64,000 nt of DNA. Origin: Flavipsychrobacter sp. Its GTDB lineage: Bacteria; Bacteroidota; Bacteroidia; Chitinophagales; Chitinophagaceae. Below, piece by piece: positions 44,105 through 51,649 of the stretch (the first letter of the stretch is position 1; the number at the start of each line of letters is the position of its first letter). The notes under the pieces are model-generated. The model was given only the letters and a program-made list of their open reading frames with translations, was not told the origin of the DNA and did not search any database. The translations under genes were made by a program, and so were the position numbers. The DNA is taken from assembly GCA_041392855.1 (NCBI GenBank), contig JAWKLD010000002.1, forward strand, positions 62,001 through 126,000, read 5' to 3'.

Positions 44105-45274
44105 ATGCTTCCTGAATTTGACAACACGGAAATAGCTTTCAAATATCGTACCAACAAAGCTTTAAAAACAGCTCAATTGTTATTTGCAGCTATTGGCTCC
44201 CCTTCAATTACCAAACTAGGGATGAGCTTAACTACTTGGGCCATTAACTGGCATTTACCAATTAGTGGCATTGTAAAGAAAACTATCTTTCAACAATTTT
44301 GTGGAGGGGAAACTATGGAAGCTGCGGCTAAAACATCAGAAGTACTTGCTCCCTTCAATGTTAATGTCATACTAGATTATGGAGTGGAAGGAAAAGATGG
44401 TGAAAGTGAATTTGATAAAGCTGTTCCAGAATTTATTAAGGCAATTAAATATGCAGGCTCTAAAGACAATATCCCTTTTATTTCGATTAAAGTAACAGGG
44501 TTTGCTCGTTTTGGATTATTAGAAAAAATCCATAAAAACGAACATTTATCTACTGCCGAAACAGAGGAGTGGCAAAGAGTAAATAATAGGATCGACACTA
44601 TTTGTCAAACTGGTGCTGCAGAAGGTGTTATGATATTAATAGATGCTGAAGAGACTTGGATACAAAAACCTGTCAACCAATTAGCGAACCTGATGATGGA
44701 ACGCTACAACAAAACTCAAGCATGGGTTTTTAATACTTTCCAGCTTTATACTACTATTGCATTGCCTTACCTAAAGGAATCTTTCGAACACTCTAGCAGC
44801 AAAGGCTATATTCTTGGCGCTAAATTGGTACGTGGCGCATATATGGAGAAAGAGCGCGAACGTAGTATAAAGATGAACTACGAAGATCCCATACAAACTA
44901 CAAAAGCCGTCACTGATAAAGACTACGACGAGGCAGTACTTTTCTGTTTACAACGTCTAGACAAACTAGCCGTATTCATCGGAACACATAATGAGAAGAG
45001 CTGCTATGAAGCTGCCAAATATATGCACGAGCACAATATCCCTGCTGATAATGAGCGCGTGTGGTTCTCGCAGCTATACGGCATGAGTGATAATATCTCC
45101 TTCAACTTGGGGCATAGTAAATATAACGTGGCGAAATACTTACCATACGGACCTGTGAAGGATGTGCTGCCGTACTTGATGCGACGCGCGCAGGAGAACA
45201 CCTCAGTAGCAGGACAAACCAGCCGAGAACTCAGCTTAATAAATAAAGAACTACAAAGAAGAAAATCTTCATAA
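44105..45274 (+). CDS. Proline dehydrogenase (PRODH)
   Basis: 389 residues. FAD-dependent first step of proline catabolism, giving pyrroline-5-carboxylate. The beta/alpha barrel motifs are visible: ILGAKLVRGAYMEKERER (substrate/FAD contacts), FIGTHNEKSCYEA, QLYGMSDNISFNL and YGPVKDVLPYLMRRAQENTS, the last holding the paired Arg residues that bind the proline carboxylate. It is monofunctional, lacking the PutA aldehyde dehydrogenase domain. A -7 element precedes it and a strong terminator follows. Confidence 0.93.
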   Translation: MLPEFDNTEIAFKYRTNKALKTAQLLFAAIGSPSITKLGMSLTTWAINWHLPISGIVKKTIFQQFCGGETMEAAAKTSEVLAPFNVNVILDYGVEGKDGESEFDKAVPEFIKAIKYAGSKDNIPFISIKVTGFARFGLLEKIHKNEHLSTAETEEWQRVNNRIDTICQTGAAEGVMILIDAEETWIQKPVNQLANLMMERYNKTQAWVFNTFQLYTTIALPYLKESFEHSSSKGYILGAKLVRGAYMEKERERSIKMNYEDPIQTTKAVTDKDYDEAVLFCLQRLDKLAVFIGTHNEKSCYEAAKYMHEHNIPADNERVWFSQLYGMSDNISFNLGHSKYNVAKYLPYGPVKDVLPYLMRRAQENTSVAGQTSRELSLINKELQRRKSS

Positions 45275-45279
45275 AGGTC

Positions 45280-45306
45280 AAAGCCGAAGCATTTTGCTTC
45301 GGCTTT
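45280..45306. terminator. Terminator after proline dehydrogenase
   Basis: AAAGCCGAAGC pairs perfectly with GCTTCGGCTTT around ATTTT, 5 nt after the stop, between convergent genes. Confidence 0.8.
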
Positions 45307-45344
45307 GTTATGATTTGTTACAAATTGTTACGATTTGTTATGCT
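45305..45344. repeat. Four tandem 10-bp units (TTGTTAYRAT-like)
   Basis: TTGTTATGAT, TTGTTACAAA, TTGTTACGAT and TTGTTATGCT in exact 10-bp register, overlapping the terminator at one end and the ftsB stop codon at the other. All four share TTGTTA. Confidence 0.6.
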
Positions 45345-45624
45345 ACTCGAATATATATACATCTTCGTTGTCTCTTTTCATGTGGTAACGCTCGCGGGCA
45401 AATTTTTCTAATGCCTTTGGGTCGTTAACTATGGCTTCCTTTTCGGCTTTCATCTTTGCAGTTTCGGCCTTGAGGTACACAACGTTTTGTTTCAACTCTT
45501 GTAGCTCGCTCTTTTTGCGTTGTTGGGTGATCCAATCATTCTGATCGAAGTATCCTACCCAAGCTATAAAAGCTATAGCCGTGAGTAAGTATTTATTGAG
45601 CAGTATGCGGAATACCTTTTTCAC
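45343..45624 (-). CDS. Septum formation initiator FtsB/DivIC family
   Basis: 93 residues. One N-terminal membrane helix (about 13-25), then a coiled coil (about 33-70, rich in KSELQELKQNVVYLKAETAKMKAEKEA heptads) and the family end ARERYHMKRDNEDVYIF. Part of the FtsB-FtsL-FtsQ-type divisome complex. It starts with GTG at 45624, sharing one base with the eno stop (TAGTG), so translation is likely coupled to enolase; eno-ftsB linkage is a known conserved arrangement. Confidence 0.88.
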   Translation of the reverse strand: MKKVFRILLNKYLLTAIAFIAWVGYFDQNDWITQQRKKSELQELKQNVVYLKAETAKMKAEKEAIVNDPKALEKFARERYHMKRDNEDVYIFE

Positions 45625-46913
45625 TATAGACCAAATTTAAGGTCTTTTCCCGGATAATAGGCATTTTCTCCCAACTCCTCTTCAATTCTTAATAGTTGGT
45701 TGTACTTCGCCATACGATCGCTACGAGAGGCAGAACCTGTTTTGATCTGTCCGCAGTTCAACGCTACTGCCAAGTCAGCAATAGTTGAATCTTCTGTTTC
45801 ACCACTACGGTGGCTCATTACAGTGTTGTAACCCGCACGCTGTGCCATAGTTACCGCTTCAATAGTTTCTGTAAGTGTACCTATCTGGTTTACTTTCACT
45901 AGTAGTGCATTACCTACTCCTTGCTCTATACCTTGGCTCAAACGGTTTACATTAGTAACAAATAGATCGTCACCTACCAATTGAGTGTTCGCACCTAGCT
46001 TTTCTGTAATGCTCGCCCATCCTTTCCAGTCATCTTCATCCATACCATCTTCTATAGAAGCGATTGGGTATTTCTTACACCAATCTGCCCAGTAGTCTAC
46101 CACTTGTGCGCTGGTCATTTTTCTATTATCGCTCTTGTGGAATACATATTTTTTGCTCTTAGCATCGTATAGCTCACTGATAGCAGCGTCCATAGCTATC
46201 ATTACATCAGTACCTGCTTTGTAGCCTGCTTTTTTGATGGCTAATAGTACAGTTTCAATAGCTTCTTCATTGCTTTGGATATCCGGTGCAAAACCACCTT
46301 CGTCACCTACATTCGTGCTATATCCTTTGCTCTTTAGTACCGCCTTTAGGTGGTGGAATATCTCCACACCCCAACGTAGCCCTTCGCTGAAAGAAGAAGC
46401 ACCCACAGGCATTACCATAAACTCTTGGAAGTCAATTTTGTTATCCGCGTGCGCACCACCGTTCAAGATGTTCATCATCGGCACAGGTAGTGTTCTTGCA
46501 TTAGCACCACCTATGTAGCGGTATAGGCTAAGGCCCGATGCCTGTGCTGCTGCTTTGGCTGCTGCCAAGCTCACGGCAAGTATCGCATTAGCACCTAGTT
46601 TCTTTTTATTAGGCGTACCGTCTAGGGCTATCATAGCCTTGTCGATACCTACTTGGTCGGTAATGTCGAAACCATATAGCTCATCAGCTATAGAAGAGTT
46701 CACAAATTCTACTGCTTTCATCACGCCCTTGCCCATATATTCTTTCTTCACATTGTCGCGAAGCTCTGCCGCCTCGTGCTTTCCTGTAGAGGCTCCCGAA
46801 GGCACAGCTGCACGGCCTCTAAAGCCATCGCTGGTGATCACATCTGCTTCTACTGTTGGGTTGCCACGACTATCTAATATCTGACGGGCATGAATGTTAG
46901 CTATAAAACTCAT
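45624..46913 (-). CDS. eno: Enolase
   Basis: 429 residues. Converts 2-phosphoglycerate to phosphoenolpyruvate. Motifs: ARQILDSRGNPTVEAD, GANAILAVSLAAAKAAA, the Mg ligands around MIAMDAA, SIEDGMDEDDW and QLVGDDLFVTN, the catalytic Lys in LLVKVNQIGTLTE, and SHRSGETEDSTIADLAVA. Full length for the family. It heads the eno-ftsB unit. Confidence 0.97.
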   Translation of the reverse strand: MSFIANIHARQILDSRGNPTVEADVITSDGFRGRAAVPSGASTGKHEAAELRDNVKKEYMGKGVMKAVEFVNSSIADELYGFDITDQVGIDKAMIALDGTPNKKKLGANAILAVSLAAAKAAAQASGLSLYRYIGGANARTLPVPMMNILNGGAHADNKIDFQEFMVMPVGASSFSEGLRWGVEIFHHLKAVLKSKGYSTNVGDEGGFAPDIQSNEEAIETVLLAIKKAGYKAGTDVMIAMDAAISELYDAKSKKYVFHKSDNRKMTSAQVVDYWADWCKKYPIASIEDGMDEDDWKGWASITEKLGANTQLVGDDLFVTNVNRLSQGIEQGVGNALLVKVNQIGTLTETIEAVTMAQRAGYNTVMSHRSGETEDSTIADLAVALNCGQIKTGSASRSDRMAKYNQLLRIEEELGENAYYPGKDLKFGL

Positions 46914-46937
46914 ATCTGTATTTTTTCAAATTTGCTG

Positions 46938-46945
46938 CAAATATA
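46938..46945 (-). promoter_or_regulatory. -7 promoter element for eno-ftsB
   Basis: CAAATATA on the plus strand is TATATTTG on the minus strand, 24 nt before the ATG at 46913. Confidence 0.5.
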
Positions 46946-46986
46946 ATTCGAGATGCCGACTATATGCAGCCCATAACGTTAAAATG

Positions 46987-47649
46987 TCAGGTTTTGTTAA
47001 CAGAGGCGGCTGTATTGGGGCGTAGCGGATTGGCGGGCGTACCATCGCCAGTGGCTATTTTATCGTAATAGCCCTCACCGTAATGATAATTGCACCAGAA
47101 GCGCATGGCCTCTTTATCGCCATATTTGGGGAAGGGGATGCTGCGCTTTATCTGCTCTTCGCTGCCCTCTTCTATGTCTTCTGTTGCTTCCTCCTTTACC
47201 TCTATGGCTACCAGCTGTTCTTGCATGATGGCGAGCTTGGTATCCAGCTCTATGGCGCGCAGCAGGGCATGGTTGCTAATGCCTTCTTCTACCAGCTCTA
47301 CGCGCTGGCGCAGGTTGATGTACCGTTTTCGTTTCCAGTCGCCACCTATCATCTTGGCGAGTATCGCCCGCTTCTCTGCTATGGAGACATACTCCTGTTG
47401 TAAGTGCTGGCTGGTAACGACTTCCAGCGCAGCTACCGCGGTGCTGCGTGCCTGCTGCTGTGCCTGGGCTATTTGCGTGGCTATTTCGGGGCGCGCTAGT
47501 AACCGCGATGCTGCGGCTCTTGCCGCCTCGCCATGTGCATTGGGATAGGCTGTCGTATAGGCTTGCACGGCATCGCCCGTGAGCAGGTATTGGGTTACGA
47601 ATGTTTGGTGTTTCTGCTGTGTAGCTGTGTGGGTAGGATTGGTTTTCAT
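46987..47649 (-). CDS. Orphan phage terminase small subunit-like protein
   Basis: 220 residues. The N-terminal ~60 residues match terminase small subunits (Terminase_2 type): KHQTFVTQYLLTGDAVQAYT ... AARAAASRLLARPEIATQI, the N-terminal helix-turn-helix DNA-binding region. A Gln/Ala helix and an acidic linker follow, with a C-terminal YGEGYYDKI segment. In phages this subunit recognises packaging sites, but no large subunit, portal or capsid gene is nearby. Base use differs sharply: three 60-base lines I counted (from 47161, 47281 and 47461) are 50, 55 and 62% G+C, versus 27% in the line from 48121. Likely a transferred remnant. Confidence 0.68.
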   Translation of the reverse strand: MKTNPTHTATQQKHQTFVTQYLLTGDAVQAYTTAYPNAHGEAARAAASRLLARPEIATQIAQAQQQARSTAVAALEVVTSQHLQQEYVSIAEKRAILAKMIGGDWKRKRYINLRQRVELVEEGISNHALLRAIELDTKLAIMQEQLVAIEVKEEATEDIEEGSEEQIKRSIPFPKYGDKEAMRFWCNYHYGEGYYDKIATGDGTPANPLRPNTAASVNKT

Positions 47650-47678
47650 GATAGGGATCTTAGACTAATTTACTATAG

Positions 47679-47686
47679 CAAATATA
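47679..47686 (-). promoter_or_regulatory. -7 promoter element for the terminase-like gene
   Basis: CAAATATA on the plus strand is TATATTTG on the minus strand, 29 nt before the ATG at 47649; the foreign-looking gene sits behind a host-type promoter. Confidence 0.4.
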
Positions 47687-47724
47687 CGCTTTTTATATGT
47701 TAAAATAAAATGCACATAATCCCT

Positions 47725-47921
47725 CGTCACTGCGAGGCACGAAGCCGTCTCACGTTATACGTGTACTTGTTATTGTGAGATGACCACGTCGCTACACTCC
47801 TCGCAATGACGAAAAAAATGAAGCTCACCCCTTGTCATTTCAAGCATCGCGAGAAATCTCCTGTGTATAAACAATGCAGTCTAAACAACACACGTCACTG
47901 CGAGGAACGAAGCAGTCTCAC
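47725..47921. repeat. Cluster of dispersed intergenic repeat units
   Basis: Three related units and one of a second type: CGTCACTGCGAGG-CACGAAG at 47725-47753; an inverted copy at 47775-47811; GTCATTTCAAGCATCGCGAG with AAATCTC at 47834-47860 (second type); and another direct copy at 47893-47921. 'CGTCATTGCGAGGAACGAAG' and 'GTCATTTCGAGC..GCGAGAAATCTC' units are common dispersed repeats in bacterial chromosomes. The palindrome CACGTTATACGTG lies between the first two. No gene is seen in 47650-47935. Confidence 0.75.
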
Positions 47922-47935
47922 ATAATGCGTGTATT

Positions 47936-48580
47936 CTACTTTGAAGGAATGGCATATTGTAACCCTACAGCAAACTGAAAGCTAGGATTAATATGCATGC
48001 CACTTGTATATTTTATCTCAGGAAGGTTAAATATAAAGTTTGCCCCAACGCCTCCTCGTAGATTAATAGAGAGACCACCAGCAATATTTGCTAACAAACC
48101 TAGCCCAATGTTATTTTCAAATGCACTTACATTATAGTACTTAACAGGAGTAAGTAATTGCCTTTTTGAATTTTGATTTATTGTGGTATCATTATCTGAC
48201 AAAACAAAAGCTCTTGTATCCATACGCGAATAACTCAAATCGTAATAGACATAAGGCTTGGCAATGCTATATTTCCATTTAATGAAATATTGCACACCTG
48301 CATTTAAGCCAATCTTTTGAGCCTCACTGTTTGCGTGAAAACGATGATGTAGTTCCTCACTATCTAGTTTTGCATCGGTTAAAAAATTCTGATGATACTT
48401 TACCCCCAGATAAGCACGAAATTTATCGTTAATGTAATACTGATAAACAAGATTGTAACTCCTACCCACATCGGCTAGCACATACGGACTAATAAGAAAA
48501 GATGAACGACTTTCTTTTTTCTGCGCTTTGATAGAGAACGTACTTAATAATGCTATCAATACAATAATTATCTTTTTCAA
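47936..48580 (-). CDS. Exported outer-membrane barrel-like protein
   Basis: 214 residues. Signal peptide 1-19 (ending IKAQ), then alternating hydrophobic strands (RSYNLVYQYYINDKFRAYLGVKYHQ, IGLNAGVQYFIKWKYSI, LSINLRGGVGANFIF), ending in FQFAVGLQYAIPSK like a barrel closing strand. It is compatible with a small 8-stranded outer-membrane barrel; no function is known. It follows the similar exported gene at 48591-49244 after 10 nt, and its 3' end abuts the dispersed-repeat cluster. Confidence 0.55.
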   Translation of the reverse strand: MKKIIIVLIALLSTFSIKAQKKESRSSFLISPYVLADVGRSYNLVYQYYINDKFRAYLGVKYHQNFLTDAKLDSEELHHRFHANSEAQKIGLNAGVQYFIKWKYSIAKPYVYYDLSYSRMDTRAFVLSDNDTTINQNSKRQLLTPVKYYNVSAFENNIGLGLLANIAGGLSINLRGGVGANFIFNLPEIKYTSGMHINPSFQFAVGLQYAIPSK

Positions 48581-48590
48581 AATACCGCAA

Positions 48591-49244
48591 CTATTTAAAA
48601 GAGTAATTCAAACCCAATGAGTGAAAAAAGCCAAAACTGAAGAAAAAGGATTGCGTCCCATTAATATTATCATCGAAGTATGCAGTATTTTGAGTTAGCG
48701 CAACTCTTTCTTGTAAGCTAATTCGATTGGCAAGTGGAATCTCAATACCAACACCTAAATTGACGTTCAAGAATAATACATTTTTCATAATAGGATCAAC
48801 TAGATTATATTCTACAATACTTATCGAAGTATCATTATCATAAGTTTCTGGAGCAATCATTCCTTGATAATATTCATATTTCAAATCTGTCCTAGCAAAA
48901 TGCAGCTCTGCAAAAGGGAATAGCCTAACTCCATTTTCTTTAAACTTGATGCTATATTCATACCCTGCTTTTAACATAATATGTTGTAACAAACTGCTGG
49001 CATAAGCTTTGTTCTTAAAAACAGCATTATAGTTACGAGCCTTGTGTGGTGGGTTGATCAGGATAGATGGCCCGAAGTATAATACTGATTTGGGACGAAT
49101 GAACTTGTACTGTACATCTACGGACCAACCTTGAAAATTCTGCGTAACTGGTGAACAATTAATTTGATGCTTATATTCCTGTGCAAAAGCACTATTAATG
49201 AATAGCAGGCTCACCAACAGCACACTAAGTTTTATGTATTTCAT
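48591..49244 (-). CDS. Exported outer-membrane barrel-like protein
   Basis: 217 residues from the ATG at 49244; the frame to 49310 extends into the terminator hairpin of the gene upstream and is rejected. Signal peptide 1-21 (ending SAFAQ). Strand-like repeats (GWSVDVQYKFIRPKSVLYFGPSI, IMLKAGYEYSIKF, VLFLNVNLGVGIEIP), with C-terminal FFFSFGFFHSLGLNYSFK closing strand. Its size and layout match the next gene (47936-48580), so they may be a diverged pair. Function unknown. Confidence 0.55.
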   Translation of the reverse strand: MKYIKLSVLLVSLLFINSAFAQEYKHQINCSPVTQNFQGWSVDVQYKFIRPKSVLYFGPSILINPPHKARNYNAVFKNKAYASSLLQHIMLKAGYEYSIKFKENGVRLFPFAELHFARTDLKYEYYQGMIAPETYDNDTSISIVEYNLVDPIMKNVLFLNVNLGVGIEIPLANRISLQERVALTQNTAYFDDNINGTQSFFFSFGFFHSLGLNYSFK

Positions 49245-49267
49245 TCTCTTAGTTCTATTATATAAAT

Positions 49268-49298
49268 CAAAGAAGGGTATTATCAATACCCTTCTTTG
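49268..49298 (-). terminator. Terminator after the 68-codon gene
   Basis: CAAAGAAGGGTAT pairs perfectly with ATACCCTTCTTTG around TATCA, 15 nt beyond the stop at 49313. Confidence 0.8.
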
Positions 49299-49312
49299 AA
49301 GGTAAAGCAATA

Positions 49313-49519
49313 TTATTTATGCTTCAATAATACCTCACCGTTGTTTACATCACGAATACCATGCACGTCCAACCACTTACGAAAAGCAATAGCATCATCA
49401 GGGACAAACTGGATGATTTCATCCGTTTTCAAGGAGATGATAAAAGTGTCTATACTGAATGCATAAGCCGATAACTCCTTAGCACTATAGTCGAACCCTT
49501 TAAATATTTGCTGTTTCAT
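49313..49519 (-). CDS. Small cytosolic protein of unknown function
   Basis: 68 residues with no signal peptide: a strand-rich N-terminal half (IFKGFDYSAKELSAYAFSIDTFIISLKTDEIIQF) and a helical DDAIAFRKWLDVHGIRDV segment. I recognise no family. Supported as a gene by its own terminator 15 nt downstream and by position opposite the XRE regulator, which is divergent (gap 95 nt). Confidence 0.5.
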   Translation of the reverse strand: MKQQIFKGFDYSAKELSAYAFSIDTFIISLKTDEIIQFVPDDAIAFRKWLDVHGIRDVNNGEVLLKHK

Positions 49520-49614
49520 GGTAATCTTATTTGGAAGGATAAAGTTAGAAATAATATTTCAATTAGCAATCGTACGGATGCTAATAATTTTCAAGACTAG
49601 GCTTACTATTGAGT

Positions 49615-49845
49615 ATGCCACAACCATTGAGCAAGGCGGATAAAAAAGAGTTGAAAAAACTAGGTGCGCGTTTTAAAGCAATACGCGAAGAGAAAGGTTT
49701 ATCACAAACAGATGTGGCGCATGCTATTGGCAAAGACAGGCAATCTATATCCCGCTTAGAACAAGGAGACTTCAATCCATCTTACCTGTACATGAAACAG
49801 ATATGTGAGGGCTTAGGAGTGGAATTGAGTGAAGTGCTGGGGTAA
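49615..49845 (+). CDS. XRE-family HTH transcriptional regulator
   Basis: 76 residues from the ATG at 49615; a TTG at 49609 would add two. A single HTH_3 domain: LGARFKAIREEKGLSQTDVA ... IGKDRQSISRLEQGDFNPSYLYMKQICEGLGVELSEVL, with the recognition helix RQSISRLE. There is no effector domain. It is divergent from the 68-codon gene and convergent with the three-paralogue array, so one of these may be its target (inference). Confidence 0.82.
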   Translation: MPQPLSKADKKELKKLGARFKAIREEKGLSQTDVAHAIGKDRQSISRLEQGDFNPSYLYMKQICEGLGVELSEVLG

Positions 49846-49848
49846 AAT

Positions 49849-50376
49849 TTACCCGAATAAAGTGTATTCTAGTTCTAGTCCTGCAAAATCTGCTAAGACC
49901 TTCCCATAAGCTTCCATTTCTTCTCTCTTACAAGTAAGTATAGGGTAATGTTTAATTTTATATGGCGCGCGGATACGCAAACCAACGGTATAGTAGCCCG
50001 AAGACCTTAGTGTTTCTTCAAAACCCATATAGATACCAGAGGTTTCCCTATTTAGTGTATAAAGTTTACTACCAACCTGTAATTGCTCACCTTTTTTCAG
50101 GATATATTTTTTTGTATTTACAATATAAAATGGCTTGTAAATAATTTTATAAAATATCAGCGCTGTCAAAGCGAGGAAAACTAGTGCTAATAGCAACCCA
50201 ATGAATACAAATTTCAATTCGGCACTTTTCAATATCATGTCGACAAAAAAAACTGGTGCTATAGCAACAAATAAAAGTAACGGAACTGCGGTAAGTCTGG
50301 CAAAAACAAACCATCCTTTTCGTGGGGTAATTTCTAGCTCCCTATCAGATATAATATGTATTCTATCGGCTGGCAT
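49849..50376 (-). CDS. Unknown membrane protein, tandem paralogue 3
   Basis: 175 residues. Shares a layout with the two upstream genes: an N-terminal DRIHIISDRELEITPRKGW segment, two membrane helices (about 28-50 and 57-78), and a C-terminal beta-rich domain ending YYTVGLRIRAP ... HYPILTCKREEMEAYGKVLADFAGLELEY. No known family was recognised. Its ATG shares one base with the stop of the preceding paralogue (TAATG), so translation is coupled. Confidence 0.65.
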   Translation of the reverse strand: MPADRIHIISDRELEITPRKGWFVFARLTAVPLLLFVAIAPVFFVDMILKSAELKFVFIGLLLALVFLALTALIFYKIIYKPFYIVNTKKYILKKGEQLQVGSKLYTLNRETSGIYMGFEETLRSSGYYTVGLRIRAPYKIKHYPILTCKREEMEAYGKVLADFAGLELEYTLFG

Positions 50377-50915
50377 TAATAATAGTCAGGAGGGTTTAAA
50401 ATATCGTCTTCTATCTCCAAACCCGTATAATTAGCTAATACTTTAGCATAAGACATTGTTTCGTATTCATTACAAATCATTAATCCTTTATTAATTACTT
50501 TACTAGGTTCTCTTAACCTTAAACCAACTACATAATAAACTATTGCCCCTCTTTTATTTCCTAAACTAACTATTACCTTACGCCTATAGATACCTGATGA
50601 CTCATCTATAGTATACACCCCACCATTAACAAGCAACACTCCACTGTCTTTCAACAATCTGTAATTTTTATCTATTAGAAAGAGCGGACTGATCAAACCC
50701 TTAAAGCATATGTACGCCAATACTGCCATAACTAGAAACAGAGAAAAGAAGCCTCTCTTTTCGACAATAGATGTTACCGTACCATTGTAAATAAGATAAC
50801 CAACTAGACAAGGTAACCCTAAAACTACAAATGCTTTGGCAAGCATCACCCAATCACCTCTATTCTTAATCTCAAGCTCTTTTTCAGAAATTATATGTAT
50901 TCTATCGGTAGACAT
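50376..50915 (-). CDS. Unknown membrane protein, tandem paralogue 2
   Basis: 179 residues from the ATG at 50915; a TTG at 50927 would add four. Begins STDRIHIISEKELEIKNRGDW, matching paralogue 3 almost residue for residue, then two membrane helices (about 25-43 and 52-75) and a C-terminal domain with GVYTIDESSGIY, VVGLRLREPSKVI and YAKVLANYTGLEIEDD. No enzyme motif was seen. Middle gene of a three-gene array. Confidence 0.65.
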   Translation of the reverse strand: MSTDRIHIISEKELEIKNRGDWVMLAKAFVVLGLPCLVGYLIYNGTVTSIVEKRGFFSLFLVMAVLAYICFKGLISPLFLIDKNYRLLKDSGVLLVNGGVYTIDESSGIYRRKVIVSLGNKRGAIVYYVVGLRLREPSKVINKGLMICNEYETMSYAKVLANYTGLEIEDDILNPPDYY

Positions 50916-50945
50916 TAGTAATTGCAAAGAAAGGATTTATATACA

Positions 50946-51584
50946 TTATATTTTACGCATCATCCAATCCATTGTCCTGCTAGTTGGCATCGGCGCTTTC
51001 TCTTCATATTCTAACCCTGTAAAGTCGGTAATCACTTTGGTATAAGTAGTCAGCTCGTAACGCTCGCAAGACATAATGGGATAGCGCTTGATACTATGCG
51101 GCTCACGTAGCACCAGCCCAATGGCAAAATAACCTGTATGTTTCCCTGTAGACTCCCAGTCGGCATACACACCTGTAGAGTTGTCTACAGCGAATGTTAC
51201 GCCATTCACTTCCAGAGTGCCATCCCCTTTTATAACTCTGGTAAGTCTATTATGAATATTACGTGAAGGATATAATTGTCGGTACAAATTCCATGTAAAT
51301 AATAAGGTTACAACTACCAAAGGACTGGTAAGTTGCTTTAATTGCTCCTGAAGACCTAGGTACCACACAATAAAAAAGAAGCCTAAAACAATAGTGTATA
51401 ATAATACTAACACAGAAAGCCTAAAGTATTTAACTATAGCATACCTCCCCTTTCTTTTAGTGATATGCAACTCTGTATCAGATATGAGCTTAGCCCTATC
51501 GGCAGGCAGGTACTTATAAAACTCTGCATTAGAAAATAAAAAGTCTCTTTGCCTTAGAAAGTTCATAGACAACAAAGTTGTCAT
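50946..51584 (-). CDS. Unknown membrane protein, tandem paralogue 1
   Basis: 212 residues from the ATG at 51584; an alternative ATG at 51566 removes six. A ~25-residue N-terminal extension precedes the shared block LPADRAKLISDTELHITKRKG. Two membrane helices (about 51-72 and 84-102) and the shared C-terminal domain follow (GVYADWESTGKHTGYFAIGLVLREP, YPIMSCERYELTTYTKVITDFTGLEYEE), with a short basic tail. First gene of the array; 30 nt precede paralogue 2. It is divergent from the macrodomain gene. Confidence 0.65.
   Translation of the reverse strand: MTTLLSMNFLRQRDFLFSNAEFYKYLPADRAKLISDTELHITKRKGRYAIVKYFRLSVLVLLYTIVLGFFFIVWYLGLQEQLKQLTSPLVVVTLLFTWNLYRQLYPSRNIHNRLTRVIKGDGTLEVNGVTFAVDNSTGVYADWESTGKHTGYFAIGLVLREPHSIKRYPIMSCERYELTTYTKVITDFTGLEYEEKAPMPTSRTMDWMMRKI
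51568..51582. promoter_or_regulatory. 15-bp inverted repeat at the start of the paralogue array
   Basis: GACAAC-AAA-GTTGTC is a perfect inverted repeat overlapping the first codons of the longest frame and the space before the alternative ATG at 51566. On the minus strand it contains CAACTTTG, one base from the TAnnTTTG consensus. Candidate operator or promoter. Confidence 0.3.
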
Positions 51585-51630
51585 TAATTCTTAGATATTA
51601 AAACAGTGTTTTTTTCAGCGCTTAATGTCA

Positions 51631-51649
51631 GATGCCGTAACTTGCAGCA
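51631..51649 (+). promoter_or_regulatory. Promoter-like repeat before the macrodomain gene (copy 1)
   Basis: GATGCCGTAACTTGCAGCA, differing by one base from 52175-52193. It contains TAACTTGC at 51638-51645, a variant -7 box, ending 3 nt before the ATG at 51649. Confidence 0.45.

Noticed and set aside
47090..47548. 152-codon plus-strand frame opposite the terminase-like gene
   Set aside because: Antisense artefact of high G+C; the minus strand has the recognisable terminase pattern and a promoter.
49615..49845. Toxin-antitoxin pair involving the XRE gene
   Set aside because: Neither the divergent 68-codon gene nor the convergent membrane paralogue matches a known toxin, and the spacing does not suggest an operon.
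51625..51648. Upstream ATG of the macrodomain gene
   Set aside because: The extra residues are encoded by a segment repeated before the methyltransferase gene, so it is more likely promoter DNA.
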